From assembly GCA_036262055.1 (NCBI GenBank), contig DATAJP010000003.1:744001-808000 (forward strand): a DNA stretch of 64,000 bases, in the 5' to 3' direction. The first letter of the stretch is position 1. Each line of letters begins with the position of its first letter. The DNA is from Ignavibacteria bacterium. GTDB taxonomy: Bacteria > Bacteroidota > Ignavibacteria > Tepidaquicellales > Tepidaquicellaceae. The notes below the pieces were generated by a model, which searched no databases, had not been told where the DNA came from, and saw nothing but the letters and a program-made list of their open reading frames with translations. A program made the position numbers and the translations under genes. Of this stretch, positions 43,729-52,411 are shown one piece after another.

Positions 43729-45099
43729 ATGAAAAAGATAATTACAATATTATTTCTGTTTATAATAGCAGTCAGCAATGAAAGTTTTTCACAGAACTGG
43801 ACTGTGATGGAAAGTCCAAATCCAAGTTCCGTCCGTAATATTTTAAGAGGAGTGGGATTCATAAGTTCTAATGACGGTTGGGCAGTTGGAGTATCAGGTG
43901 AAACCCAATCAAAGACTTTAGCTTTGCATTGGAACGGCATCAATTGGTCAACAGTTAACTCACCAAGTCCCGGTTCGGAGTATAACGAATTATATGCAGT
44001 TCAAGGATTGTCTTCCAATGATGTTTATGCAGTAGGAAATTATGCAGGGATTCCTGCAACTCCTCAGATGCTAATAATACATTGGGATGGCTCTTCGTGG
44101 TCACAGATAAGCACACCTGTAATTACAGGCGGAAGCAGCTTGGAATGCATTTTAGCTTTTGGTCCCGATGATATTTATGCAGGCGGTTATCAAGCTATAG
44201 GAGCGCCCGGTCCTTTAGTTGGCAATTTGATAGTTCATTGGAACGGTTCAAGCTTGAACATTGAATCTGTTCCAAACCAGGCAACCAATAGAACTAACAT
44301 GATAACAGATATTAAGGGTGTATCAACAAATGATGTATGGGCAGTAGGTTATTCAAGAAATTTTGGTGAAAATTTTCAAGCAATGGTGCTGCATAAAACC
44401 GGTTCAACCTGGAATCTTGTATCAGTTCCTCAGCCCGGAGCTGAAAATTTCTTGTACAGTATTGATGTTATTTCACCCAATGACATTTGGGCTGTAGGTG
44501 AATACAATGACGGCACTCAGTATTTCCCATTATATTTGCATTATAATGGAAGCACATGGACTTCGGTCAGTAGTCCGGGCGGAGGTGCAGGAATTGTTCA
44601 TAACTCAGCAAATGATATTTGGTCAGTGGGTTCATCGTTTGTTCATTATGACGGAAACACCTGGAATACGGTAAGTGCAGCTATACCTTTTCAAGGAAAT
44701 ATGTTAGATATTTCAAGAGTAACATCTTCGGATATGTGGGCTGTAGGTAGATATTACGACGGAGATGTGCCAAAAACTCTGATAATGCATTATGGAAAGT
44801 CAACAGGTATTGGACCAACATCAAATATAGTTTCAAAGGATTTCATGTTATACCAAAATTATCCTAATCCATTTAATCCGGCTACAACCATTTCATTTAA
44901 TATTCCATCAAAAACATTTGTAACAGTAAAAGTTTATGATGCATTAGGAAAAGAATTAGAAACGTTAGTTTCTAAAGAATTGTCAGCAGGATTTTATGAA
45001 AGAAATTGGAATGCAGAAAATTTAGCCAGCGGAATTTATTATTATTCAGTGATAACAAATAATTTTACTGATACAAAGAAAATGATTTTGTTAAAGTAG
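43729..45099 (+). CDS. T9SS-exported beta-propeller-like repeat protein
   Basis: A protein of about 456 residues, with the start chosen at 43729 so that the signal peptide MKKIITILFLFIIAVSNESFS is at the N-terminus. The body has about six units of the type SSNDVYAVG, STNDVWAVG, SPNDIWAVG, each with HWDGSSWS or HYNGSTWT, consistent with a surface-exposed propeller. The last 90 residues are a T9SS type A tail opening with LYQNYPNPFNPATTISF and ending in KKMILLK. It is secreted across the outer membrane by T9SS. Function of the repeats is unknown. Confidence 0.82.
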   Translation: MKKIITILFLFIIAVSNESFSQNWTVMESPNPSSVRNILRGVGFISSNDGWAVGVSGETQSKTLALHWNGINWSTVNSPSPGSEYNELYAVQGLSSNDVYAVGNYAGIPATPQMLIIHWDGSSWSQISTPVITGGSSLECILAFGPDDIYAGGYQAIGAPGPLVGNLIVHWNGSSLNIESVPNQATNRTNMITDIKGVSTNDVWAVGYSRNFGENFQAMVLHKTGSTWNLVSVPQPGAENFLYSIDVISPNDIWAVGEYNDGTQYFPLYLHYNGSTWTSVSSPGGGAGIVHNSANDIWSVGSSFVHYDGNTWNTVSAAIPFQGNMLDISRVTSSDMWAVGRYYDGDVPKTLIMHYGKSTGIGPTSNIVSKDFMLYQNYPNPFNPATTISFNIPSKTFVTVKVYDALGKELETLVSKELSAGFYERNWNAENLASGIYYYSVITNNFTDTKKMILLK

Positions 45100-45111
45100 T
45101 TTATTATAAAA

Positions 45112-45144
45112 CAGACCCCTTCAAGACTCTCTTGAAGGGGTCTG
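45112..45144 (+). terminator. Strong hairpin after the T9SS gene
   Basis: A perfect 14-bp stem, CAGACCCCTTCAAG with CTTGAAGGGGTCTG, encloses the loop ACTCT and lies 12 bases past the stop. It lacks a T run, so it may be a repeat element or an RNA-stabilising hairpin instead of an intrinsic terminator. Confidence 0.55.
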
Positions 45145-45356
45145 ATAGGTTATATTGGTAAGAAATTAGGGGCTAAATTTGTTTTACATTAAATATATTT
45201 GCTTATCAAAATCAACAGTTTATCGTTTCTTCGAATTTGTTTGATATCCATCGAATCGCAATTGTTTTGAACATGATTACCGGGTTTTCATTTTTTAAAA
45301 ATATTTACAACTAATAACAAACTACATTCATTAATCTACAAATCTATTAAACTGAT

Positions 45357-45734
45357 TTATTTTGTTAAGCCGTAGAATGTTATTGTGCGGCTCTGGCATA
45401 AGTCAACGTTATTTACCACATAGTCCGTGCCATCAATAGTTGTATATTTTATATCCCACAAACACTCTGCAACGGGAAAATCCATCCATCTATAAGCATA
45501 ATTATTTGTTGTTAAAATACTTACTCCGGGGACTAATATATCATCACCATATTTTTCCATATTTGCGGGTGAAAAATATATTGAATGAATTGTGGTGCCG
45601 GTATTATTTATGATTGCATAATCGCGGGTTTCGACAGTTCCTGTTGATGCGTCTGCATCTTGAGCATTTGCAGCCGCTGTTGCCGCAAACAAAATCCCGA
45701 TGAAAAGCAATGCTGATAAAATAAATTTCTTCAT
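45357..45734 (-). CDS. Small secreted protein of unknown function
   Basis: A 125-residue protein with a clear signal peptide (about 1-24, ending ANA). The mature part has conserved-looking strands: RDYAIINNTGTTIHSIYFSP, then PVAECLWDIKYTTIDG and SRTITFYGL. Two cysteines (ECLW and DLCQS) could form a disulfide. I know similar small exported proteins in environmental Bacteroidetes and Proteobacteria with no known role. GGAG lies upstream of the ATG. A decayed second copy is 1.8 kb away. Confidence 0.72.
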   Translation of the reverse strand: MKKFILSALLFIGILFAATAAANAQDADASTGTVETRDYAIINNTGTTIHSIYFSPANMEKYGDDILVPGVSILTTNNYAYRWMDFPVAECLWDIKYTTIDGTDYVVNNVDLCQSRTITFYGLTK

Positions 45735-45992
45735 AATTTAATTCTCCTATGATAATTTTAATCGTGTTTATAGTAATTGTATAACATTATAATAACAAAA
45801 GTCATACCACAGCAAAACATTCATTTTTTATGGAAATTAAGGATTTAATGGGACACTTTAATAAAAAATAATGACAACACAGTCACTTTTGACAAAAGCC
45901 ATCAACGTTTATCCCTAAAAACTGTTATTATAAAAAGTTTATACTGGCATAAGAATTGTTTTTAATTTTATGGCAATCTATGATAATACAGT

Positions 45993-46472
45993 ATGAATGA
46001 ATTTTTATTTGTAATATTAAAGACAATCGGCATATACATTCTGATATTAGTTTGTTTGCGTTTACTCGGAAAAAAAGGAATTGCCGAATTATCTGCAGCT
46101 GATTTAGTTCTGATTATAATTATAGGTGAAGGAATCAGCACAATGATTCCACAAGAGACAGGGTTTGGCGGAGTTGTTATTTATGTCATTGCTCTTTCGG
46201 CAGCTAATTACGGAATCGAATATTGGGCTTTTAAATCGAAAAAGTTTAATAAGATACTTGAAGGAGAACCGGTAATACTGATTCGCAAAGGAAAAATGAT
46301 GAAGAGAAATATGGATAAAGAAAGAGTAACACTTGAAAATTTAAAAGAAGCATTGAGAACAAAAGGAGTTTCGCATGTGGATGAAGTGGATTTGGCAATT
46401 TTAGAAACAGACGGTGAAATCAGCGTAATACCCGTTAAATCTATGGTAACGGAAAGTTCAGAGAAGAATTAA
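45993..46472 (+). CDS. DUF421 (YetF-like) membrane protein
   Basis: A 159-residue protein with three helices in the first 75 residues (ILILVCLRLLGKKGIAELSAADLVLIIIIGEG is the DUF421 signature) and a cytoplasmic alpha/beta domain with EGEPVILIRKGKM and the EVDLAILETDGEISVIP end. YetF-type proteins are widespread, form dimers and lack a proven function. It is a single gene, followed by its own terminator. Confidence 0.88.
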   Translation: MNEFLFVILKTIGIYILILVCLRLLGKKGIAELSAADLVLIIIIGEGISTMIPQETGFGGVVIYVIALSAANYGIEYWAFKSKKFNKILEGEPVILIRKGKMMKRNMDKERVTLENLKEALRTKGVSHVDEVDLAILETDGEISVIPVKSMVTESSEKN

Positions 46473-46526
46473 GAGTGAAAATACAAGTGTAGTACTGTTC
46501 TTTCAATATTATTTCATACTGTTAAA

Positions 46527-46563
46527 GAGAAAACCCTCCGCGTACTACCGGGAGGGTTTTCTC
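46527..46563 (+). terminator. Rho-independent terminator after the DUF421 gene
   Basis: GAGAAAACCCTCC pairs perfectly with GGAGGGTTTTCTC around an 11-base loop. The T run is short but the stem is strong. Confidence 0.75.
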
Positions 46564-46585
46564 GCTTTATACATATATAAAATGC

Positions 46586-46611
46586 AAAAGCCACTAAAAA
46601 GTGGCTTTTTT
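46586..46611 (-). terminator. Bidirectional hairpin terminator beside tRNA-Asn
   Basis: AAAAGCCAC pairs with GTGGCTTTT around TAAAAA. It carries T runs on both strands and lies five bases downstream of the minus-strand tRNA-Asn. Confidence 0.75.
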
Positions 46612-46615
46612 GTTG

Positions 46616-46687
<72 letters not shown>

Positions 46688-46860
46688 ATAATATTATAAT
46701 TTAGCATATTTACATTTTTTAATCAATTTTAAAATCAATACATGATAGAAAATTTACAATATTTTCGTTGACCTTAATCAAGTTGAGTGTGACATTTAAT
46801 ATGAATTGAAATAGGCATTATATTTGTATATTTTTACAGTAATTAGTAGTTTAGTCAACG

Positions 46861-46933
46861 GCGAACGTAGCTCAGTTGGTAGAGCGCCAGATTGTGGCTC
46901 TGGTGGTCGCGGGTTCGAGCCCCGTCGTTCGCC
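46861..46933 (+). tRNA. tRNA-His (anticodon GUG)
   Basis: Acceptor GCGAACG/CGTTCGC, anticodon stem CCAGA/TCTGG with loop TTGTGGC (anticodon GTG), and T arm GCGGGTTCGAGCCCCGT. A genomic G at 46860 can supply the histidine-specific extra G at position -1, opposite C at 46933. Confidence 0.95.
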
Positions 46934-46959
46934 CTCTTTTATTATGTATATTTTAAATT

Positions 46960-47655
46960 TTGTCTTTGAACCCTGAAACAAAAGTTAAATTATCCGAGGA
47001 ATCGAACATAAATTCAACCGAGGATGAAAACCTAAACGAGGATGAGTTTAATGAGTCCGAACCCGACAATCTATCGGAAGAAGACTTAAAGCAGCTCAAA
47101 AAGGACTTCGAAAATGAAGCTCTTCCTCATATGTCACTGCTGCACAATTATGCATATAGAATGTGCAATAGCCAGCTTGACGCAGATGACCTCGTACAGG
47201 AGACATATTTGCGCGCATACAGATTCTTTCATAAATTTGAGAAAGGAACTAATTGCAAAGCGTGGCTGTTTAGGATAATGAAAAATTTGTTTATCAACAA
47301 GTACCGGAAAAACCAGAAAGAACCCGGAAAAGTTGACTATGAGGACATAGAGAATTTTTATGACAGCATAAAGTCAGAGCGAGTAGATTCAACAGACCTT
47401 CAGGAGAAAATGTTTGCGAATACTCTTGATGATGAAGTAATCACTGCTCTGAATTCGCTGCAGGACGATTTCAAAACAGTAGTTATTTTATGCGACCTTG
47501 AGGGACTAAGCTACGAAGAGATAGCGGAGTTCGTTCAATGCCCGATAGGGACTGTCCGCAGCCGTCTTCATAGAGGGAGAAAGATGCTTCAGCAAAAGTT
47601 ATTGGAATATGCACGCGACAAGGGCTTCGATGTAAAAAAAGCTTTAGAGGATTAA
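46960..47655 (+). CDS. ECF-type RNA polymerase sigma factor
   Basis: A 231-residue sigma-70 family protein. An acidic N-terminal extension (about 1-50) precedes region 2 (QLDADDLVQETYLRAYRFFHKF, about 72-93) and region 4 (LSYEEIAEFVQCPIGTVRSRLHRGR, about 183-207). The TTG start is the only in-frame candidate near the tRNA; an internal start such as Met58 would cut into the sigma domain. The anti-sigma gene follows 28 bases later, the usual pairing. It probably controls an envelope-stress regulon that includes its own operon. Confidence 0.85.
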   Translation: MSLNPETKVKLSEESNINSTEDENLNEDEFNESEPDNLSEEDLKQLKKDFENEALPHMSLLHNYAYRMCNSQLDADDLVQETYLRAYRFFHKFEKGTNCKAWLFRIMKNLFINKYRKNQKEPGKVDYEDIENFYDSIKSERVDSTDLQEKMFANTLDDEVITALNSLQDDFKTVVILCDLEGLSYEEIAEFVQCPIGTVRSRLHRGRKMLQQKLLEYARDKGFDVKKALED

Positions 47656-47683
47656 TTGAAGAATAGAAGAATAATTACCTAAT

Positions 47684-48571
47684 ATGTCAGACTTAAACCA
47701 CAACAGTAACAACAGTAAAGAAAAACTTTACGAAGAAATTACTTCTTTCATCGACGGAGAAATTACCGACGATAATGAAAAGAAGAGAATTGAAAAACTC
47801 ATTTCCGAAAATGAGGACTTAAGAAACAGATACATTCTTGAGCTGAAGACAAAGAAGCTTCTTAAGGCACGCCTCAAAAACATTGACACACCTTTATATC
47901 TAAGACAGAACATCCAGAACGGTATAAATGCAGAGTTTGAAAAGAAACTAAGCGAAGTCAGCGTAAAAAATTCAACACACGTTAATAATCATAAACCAGT
48001 TCTACAGCAAAGAAAATATTTTTATTATTTTGCATCGGCATTTGTGGTGCTCCTTGCTGTTTTCATTGTAATGAATTTTGTGAACTTCAACAAAACCGCA
48101 ACTGCAAACGAGGACATGGTAGAAAAATCTGCGGAGCTTTATGAAAGAATTGCGGCAGGTGATTTCCAGATTCAATATAAGACTTCTGATGCAAAAAGTT
48201 TGGAAAACTTTTTCAAAGAAAGATGTGATTTTCAAGTTTTTGTTCCTGATTTAAATGATGCTCAGCTTTTAGGCGGCGTATATAATGAAGTAAACGGCTT
48301 GAAAGCGGTTCATTTTGTGCATAAAAAAGGCGACCATTTGATTTATACTCTTCAGCTGAAAAAGAAAGATATGATGGATGACAATGATAACGGCTTATTG
48401 CTTACCGAAGAATTTAAGAATAACATTTTCGCTGGAAAAAACTGGCAGCCGTGCAAACGAAAGCAATCTGATAATGTAATTGTATGGTACAAAGATGATG
48501 ACGTTGTTTGCTCATCAGTATCTAAACTTCAAAGCGATGAAATTCTCACTACCCTTAATAACATAAAATAA
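47684..48571 (+). CDS. Membrane-spanning anti-sigma factor
   Basis: A 295-residue protein with a short N-terminal cytoplasmic domain (EEITSFIDGEITDDNEKKRIEKLISENEDLRNRY) that looks like the anti-sigma fold without the zinc-binding cysteines. One helix lies at about 112-133. The periplasmic domain contains Cys181, Cys257 and Cys276. Its position between the sigma factor and a thioredoxin-like gene suggests that it holds the sigma factor at the membrane and may respond to redox or folding stress. That role is inference. Confidence 0.72.
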   Translation: MSDLNHNSNNSKEKLYEEITSFIDGEITDDNEKKRIEKLISENEDLRNRYILELKTKKLLKARLKNIDTPLYLRQNIQNGINAEFEKKLSEVSVKNSTHVNNHKPVLQQRKYFYYFASAFVVLLAVFIVMNFVNFNKTATANEDMVEKSAELYERIAAGDFQIQYKTSDAKSLENFFKERCDFQVFVPDLNDAQLLGGVYNEVNGLKAVHFVHKKGDHLIYTLQLKKKDMMDDNDNGLLLTEEFKNNIFAGKNWQPCKRKQSDNVIVWYKDDDVVCSSVSKLQSDEILTTLNNIK

Positions 48572-48581
48572 AAATTATAAA

Positions 48582-49208
48582 ATGAAATATTTTAATTTCT
48601 TATTCGTTGCATTGCTCAGTGGTTTTTTAATTTCATGCGGCACTAATGACAAAAACACGACAACTACTACTAACAATAATAACAACACGACTAATACCAC
48701 TACAAATAATCAGACCACGCAGACTCCTAAATCCACAACAGGTCAGATAGCAGCTGTTTCATCAGTTCAGCCGTCAACAGGCAAGAACGTTGCTCCGAAT
48801 TTCACATGGACAGCAGACGGAAAAAGCGCTTCATTAAATGACCTCAAAGGCAATGTTGTATTCGTTAACCTTTGGGCAACATGGTGCGGACCATGCAAAG
48901 CAGAGATGCCTGACCTTTCTGAAATTTCTCAGGAGCTTAACGGTAAAAATTTCAAGATGCTCGGAGTGAGCGTATTTGAGCAGGAAGACGGAGCAGTCCA
49001 AAGCTTCTTACAGAAGAATCCTGTTTCATACCAGATTTTAACCGGCAATGATGATTTAGTCAGCGCTTTCAGTAAAGCAATCAACAAAGATATTAATGCT
49101 ATCCCTATGACGCTGATAATCGATAAAGACGGAAACATTGTAGAAGCAATTGAAGGGAAAAGAAGCAAGGAAGAGTTTTTGAAAATGATTAATAAATATC
49201 TCGTTTAA
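48582..49208 (+). CDS. TlpA-like thioredoxin lipoprotein
   Basis: A 208-residue periplasmic lipoprotein: lipobox LISCG (Cys19), a linker of Thr and Asn runs (about 24-50), then a TlpA/ResA-type thioredoxin domain with WATWCGPCK (CGPC at 102-105) and the cis-proline motif NAIPMTLI. Reductive partners are usually cytochrome c assembly factors or other disulfide-bearing proteins. It ends the sigma operon and is followed by a strong terminator. The low-complexity linker likely reaches from the membrane into the periplasm. Confidence 0.88.
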   Translation: MKYFNFLFVALLSGFLISCGTNDKNTTTTTNNNNNTTNTTTNNQTTQTPKSTTGQIAAVSSVQPSTGKNVAPNFTWTADGKSASLNDLKGNVVFVNLWATWCGPCKAEMPDLSEISQELNGKNFKMLGVSVFEQEDGAVQSFLQKNPVSYQILTGNDDLVSAFSKAINKDINAIPMTLIIDKDGNIVEAIEGKRSKEEFLKMINKYLV

Positions 49209-49242
49209 AAACGTTGTAAACATTATAGAATAAATGATTTGG

Positions 49243-49278
49243 AAATTGTCCCGTGCAACGCGGGACAATTTTTTTATA
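49243..49278 (+). terminator. Rho-independent terminator after the TlpA-like gene
   Basis: AAATTGTCCCG pairs with CGGGACAATTT around a seven-base loop, and a run of seven T follows from 49269. This is a textbook terminator and ends the sigma/anti-sigma/TlpA operon. Confidence 0.9.
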
Positions 49279-49322
49279 TATGGGGATTTAGTGAACAGTC
49301 AGGACATCTGTTCAGCTACAGG

Positions 49323-50498
49323 ATGAATAAAAAAATTTCAATATTAGGTTCGACCGGTTCGATTGGCGTTAATACTTTAAACGTCATAAAAAACCTTAAT
49401 TCTAACGGTTATGGTATAGAAATTGTATATTTAACCGTTAACAAAAATATTGATGAATTATCCGCTCAAATAAAAGAATTTAAGCCAAAAGGTGTTGTAA
49501 TAACAGATGAAAAGGCATATTCTGATTTTTTAAATGCAGGAAAGTTTAAAGATATAGAAGTTCTTAAAGGTGATGAAGCATTAGTTGAAATATGCAAGCG
49601 TGATGATTACGACATTCTTGTAAGCTCGCTTGTCGGGTTTGCAGGTTTGATGCCGACAATTGAAGCAGTGAAAAAAGGAAAGCGTGTTGCGCTTGCTAAC
49701 AAAGAGACTCTCGTAGCAGGCGGAAAGATTATTTATGATTTGGCTGCAAAGCATAAATCAGAAATACTTCCGATTGACAGTGAGCATTCTGCAATACTTC
49801 AGTGTCTTACTGGTGAAGATACTTCAGGTGATAATTCGACAATATCAAAATTAATTTTAACTGCATCCGGAGGACCGTTCAGAAATTTAGATAAAAAAGA
49901 TTTCAAGAATATTTCAATCGAGCAAGCGCTTAATCATCCTAACTGGAAGATGGGCAGAAAAATCACGATTGATTCCGCGACATTAATGAACAAAGGACTC
50001 GAAGTCATTGAAGCAAAATGGCTTTTCAATTTAGATGTTGACCAGATTGAAATTCTTGTTCACCCGCAGTCAATCATTCATTCAATGGTTGAATTTGTCG
50101 ATGGCTCGATTAAGGCGCAACTCGGAATTCCCGATATGCGTATCCCTATACAGTATGCCATTACATTTCCCGAGAGAATCCAATCGGATTTCCCGAGGAT
50201 GGATTTCAGGAAATATAATACTTTATGTTTCGAGGAGCCTGATTTTGACAAGTTTGAATGCCTGAAAATTGCTTATGACGTTATCAAGCAGGGAGGCACG
50301 TATCCCACGGTTATGAACGCCGCAAATGAAATTGCAATCGAACTTTTCCTCAATTCTAAGGTAAAATTTACAGATATCCCGGCTATTATCAAAAATAGTC
50401 TTGATAGTCATAAAAATCTAAAGGATTTTGAAGTAGAAGATATATTATATATTGATAAAAACACTAGAAATGATGTTTTTATGAAGTACTCAAATTAA
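49323..50498 (+). CDS. dxr: 1-deoxy-D-xylulose-5-phosphate reductoisomerase
   Basis: The second MEP-pathway enzyme, about 391 residues. The ATG at 49323 gives MNKKISILGSTGSIGVNTL, the NADPH-binding start of the family; longer starts would run through the upstream terminator. Other signatures are ALANKETLVAGG, LPIDSEHSAI, LTASGGPFR, NHPNWKMGRKITIDSATLMNKGLE and VHPQSIIHSMVEFVDGS. It is followed by rseP, a conserved dxr-rseP neighbourhood in many bacteria. Confidence 0.95.
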   Translation: MNKKISILGSTGSIGVNTLNVIKNLNSNGYGIEIVYLTVNKNIDELSAQIKEFKPKGVVITDEKAYSDFLNAGKFKDIEVLKGDEALVEICKRDDYDILVSSLVGFAGLMPTIEAVKKGKRVALANKETLVAGGKIIYDLAAKHKSEILPIDSEHSAILQCLTGEDTSGDNSTISKLILTASGGPFRNLDKKDFKNISIEQALNHPNWKMGRKITIDSATLMNKGLEVIEAKWLFNLDVDQIEILVHPQSIIHSMVEFVDGSIKAQLGIPDMRIPIQYAITFPERIQSDFPRMDFRKYNTLCFEEPDFDKFECLKIAYDVIKQGGTYPTVMNAANEIAIELFLNSKVKFTDIPAIIKNSLDSHKNLKDFEVEDILYIDKNTRNDVFMKYSN

Positions 50499-50517
50499 AA
50501 ATTTATAAAACTGATAA

Positions 50518-51885
50518 ATGGAATTATTTAACACAATATTTTACTTTCTGATAGTTATCGGAATACTTGTTTTTGTCCACGAATTTGGACATTTCGCGGC
50601 AGCCAGAATGATGGGAATGCGCGCGGAAGTTTTTGCTTTGGGAATCGGATACAGATTATTCGGATGGAATAAAGTAACCGGATTTTCATTCGGCAAAATG
50701 AAAGAAAACGTCGAGCTTGGCGACCATACGGATTACCGTTTATGCGCCTTCCCTATCGGCGGATATGTTAAAGTAGCGGGAATGGTTGACGAATCTATGG
50801 ATAAAAATTTCATAGAAGAAGCTCCGAAACCTTGGGAGTTCCGCTCAAAGCCCGTTTGGAAAAGAATGGTTGTTATAACCGCAGGTGTTATAATGAACAT
50901 CCTGCTTGCATTTTTTATTTTTTATGCGCTCACGCTTATCAAAGGAAAAAATTTAACCGAGACAACAACCGTCGGTTATGTAAGCATAAATACACCGGCA
51001 TATAGTGCAGGCATAAGACCAGGCGACAGAATTCTTTCAATCAATAATAATCCTGTTCATTACTGGGAAGACATTACTTCTTCCATTTACATTGATAATC
51101 TTGGAGAAGCATTGACTTTTGCAATTAACAGGAACGGAAAAGATACCGTCATAAGAGTTACAAAAGAACAGCTTGGCGATATCACCGAAAAGAACGTCGG
51201 GTTGTTTCCCGAAAAAGTTATGCCTCTTGTGAATATGGTTGTATCAGGCAAACCGGCTGAATTAGCAGGATTGCAGGTGAATGACATTATAACTGAATTT
51301 AACGGCGTTAAGATAAGCAACTCACAACAATTGATTGAAACGATTAAAGCAAATGCTAACAGAACTTCTGAAATTAAATGGACGCGCGATGGTCAGGTGA
51401 TGTCGGGAATGGTTACGCCGGGAGTTGACTCAACAATCGGAATAGGCATAAGCGCAAAATACGAAGGACCTGTTAAGACCGAAAATTACAACGTAATCAG
51501 CGCAGTTCCAAAAGCGGCTTCGGATATGTATTATTACGGTGTTGAGGTTTTCTTTAGTTCGATTTACAAAATCATAAAGGGCGACATTCCTTTTAATAAA
51601 GCAATCGGTGGTCCTGTGAAGATTGCGCAGGTATCTGCACAATCTGCTGAGGGCGGTATTTTTACTTTCATTAGTTTCCTTGCATTGCTCTCGATGTCGC
51701 TCGCGGTAATTAACATACTTCCCTTCCCTGCTCTTGACGGCGGACATTTCGTGATGCTTGCTTATGAGGGAATCGTGAGACGTCCCGTGCCTTACAAAGT
51801 TCAGATTGTTTTACAAAACGTCGGCTTCGCGTTATTGCTTGTGCTGATGTTGTTTGTGATATATAATGATATAATATCGCTGTAA
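50518..51885 (+). CDS. rseP: RIP metalloprotease (site-2 protease)
   Basis: A 455-residue intramembrane zinc protease. HEFGH (21-25) is in the first helix, the third zinc ligand Asp407 is in NILPFPALDGGH, and two PDZ domains lie between (about 160-235 and 240-320). It cleaves anti-sigma factors within the membrane after a first cut. The likely local target is the anti-sigma factor at 47684, which has a matching single-helix topology. All catalytic residues are present. Confidence 0.93.
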   Translation: MELFNTIFYFLIVIGILVFVHEFGHFAAARMMGMRAEVFALGIGYRLFGWNKVTGFSFGKMKENVELGDHTDYRLCAFPIGGYVKVAGMVDESMDKNFIEEAPKPWEFRSKPVWKRMVVITAGVIMNILLAFFIFYALTLIKGKNLTETTTVGYVSINTPAYSAGIRPGDRILSINNNPVHYWEDITSSIYIDNLGEALTFAINRNGKDTVIRVTKEQLGDITEKNVGLFPEKVMPLVNMVVSGKPAELAGLQVNDIITEFNGVKISNSQQLIETIKANANRTSEIKWTRDGQVMSGMVTPGVDSTIGIGISAKYEGPVKTENYNVISAVPKAASDMYYYGVEVFFSSIYKIIKGDIPFNKAIGGPVKIAQVSAQSAEGGIFTFISFLALLSMSLAVINILPFPALDGGHFVMLAYEGIVRRPVPYKVQIVLQNVGFALLLVLMLFVIYNDIISL

Positions 51886-51915
51886 GAGAGTTTTAAAATA
51901 AAATTGTAATAACAC

Positions 51916-51940
51916 AAAAGGGGCGAAAGCCCCTTTTTAT
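51916..51940 (+). terminator. Rho-independent terminator after rseP
   Basis: AAAAGGGGC pairs with GCCCCTTTT around a GAAA tetraloop, followed by T residues. It ends the dxr-rseP transcript. Confidence 0.9.
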
Positions 51941-51971
51941 TTATACACAGATCTTCTGAACTTGAAAAGCC

Positions 51972-51995
51972 CTTGTTGGTGTTTTCACCAACAAG
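51972..51995. repeat. CTTGTTGGTG..CACCAACAAG hairpin
   Basis: A perfect 10-bp stem with a TTTT loop. It has no T tail and lies 30 bases past the rseP terminator, so it is more likely a palindromic repeat element than a second terminator. Confidence 0.6.
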
Positions 51996-52016
51996 CATCA
52001 GAAATTATGTTTCGTT

Positions 52017-52036
52017 GGAGTCCCTGCGGAGACTCC
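52017..52036. repeat. GGAGTC..GACTCC hairpin repeat, second copy
   Basis: Identical over 20 bases to the copy at 15858-15877, 36 kb away. Confidence 0.75.
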
Positions 52037-52068
52037 AGCGGGGGCGTAAAATGTTTATTTCTAATAAT

Positions 52069-52130
52069 GGGATTCCTGCCTGCGCAGGAATGACATAGAG
52101 GGGGTGGATTGCCGCCTACGCGGGAATGAC
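52069..52130. repeat. Two adjacent GGAATGAC hairpin repeats
   Basis: GGGATTCCTGC..GCAGGAATGACA (52069-52094) is followed by a GCCGCCTACGCGGGAATGACA half-copy (52107-52130). They differ by C/T changes that keep the hairpin arms complementary in the first copy. Confidence 0.65.
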
Positions 52131-52240
52131 ATTGGTTATTTGTTTTGTGCTTTCGTGTTTTTGTGTTCAGAAAAACTTCGTTTTTTACTGTTATTTTTTA
52201 TTTTCTCTGTGTTCTCTGTGGCAATTTATGTTTCACTAAT

Positions 52241-52323
52241 GGGATTCCTGCGTGACCCAAAGGGTACCCCGCAGGAATGACACCCTTAAGGGGATTCTTC
52301 GTCGCAAGCTCCTCAGAATGACA
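52241..52323. repeat. Nested repeat: GACCC box inside a GGAATGAC hairpin
   Basis: GGGATTCCTGC and GCAGGAATGACA form the outer arms, as in the copy at 52069. Between them sits GTGACCCAAAGGGTACCCC in place of the usual short loop. A GGGGATTCTTCG..CTCAGAATGACAC element follows at 52289-52323. Confidence 0.75.
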
Positions 52324-52411
52324 CACGGTGCAGTTTTTTATTCCATTGTAACAGTATCGGTAATTAGCTATTTTTGTATATATTTAAAAATCAGCTTATA
52401 TATGTACCACC

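Larger units (their letters stand above)
51886..52411. other. Gene-free spacer dense in hairpin repeats
   Basis: No gene is seen in about 525 bases. After the rseP terminator come a CTTGTTGGTG..CACCAACAAG hairpin, the GGAGTC..GACTCC repeat, two GGAATGAC hairpins, text of the TTTTGTGCTTTCGTG and CTCTGTGTTCTCTGTGGC types, and a composite repeat at 52241-52323. tRNA-Ser follows. Confidence 0.75.

Noticed and set aside
45112-45144. Insertion-sequence end suggested by a perfect 14-bp inverted repeat
   Set aside because: No transposase and no matching second end with target duplication; it fits a terminator-like or palindromic repeat.
46796-46981. A 61-codon open frame on the minus strand with text like GSNPRPPEPQSGALPTELRS
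   Set aside because: It is the antisense of tRNA-His. This is a well-known false protein seen opposite tRNA genes.
49239-49322. Upstream start for dxr, 28 codons longer
   Set aside because: The extra stretch is the preceding gene's terminator hairpin; MNKKISILGSTGSIG at 49323 is the family start.
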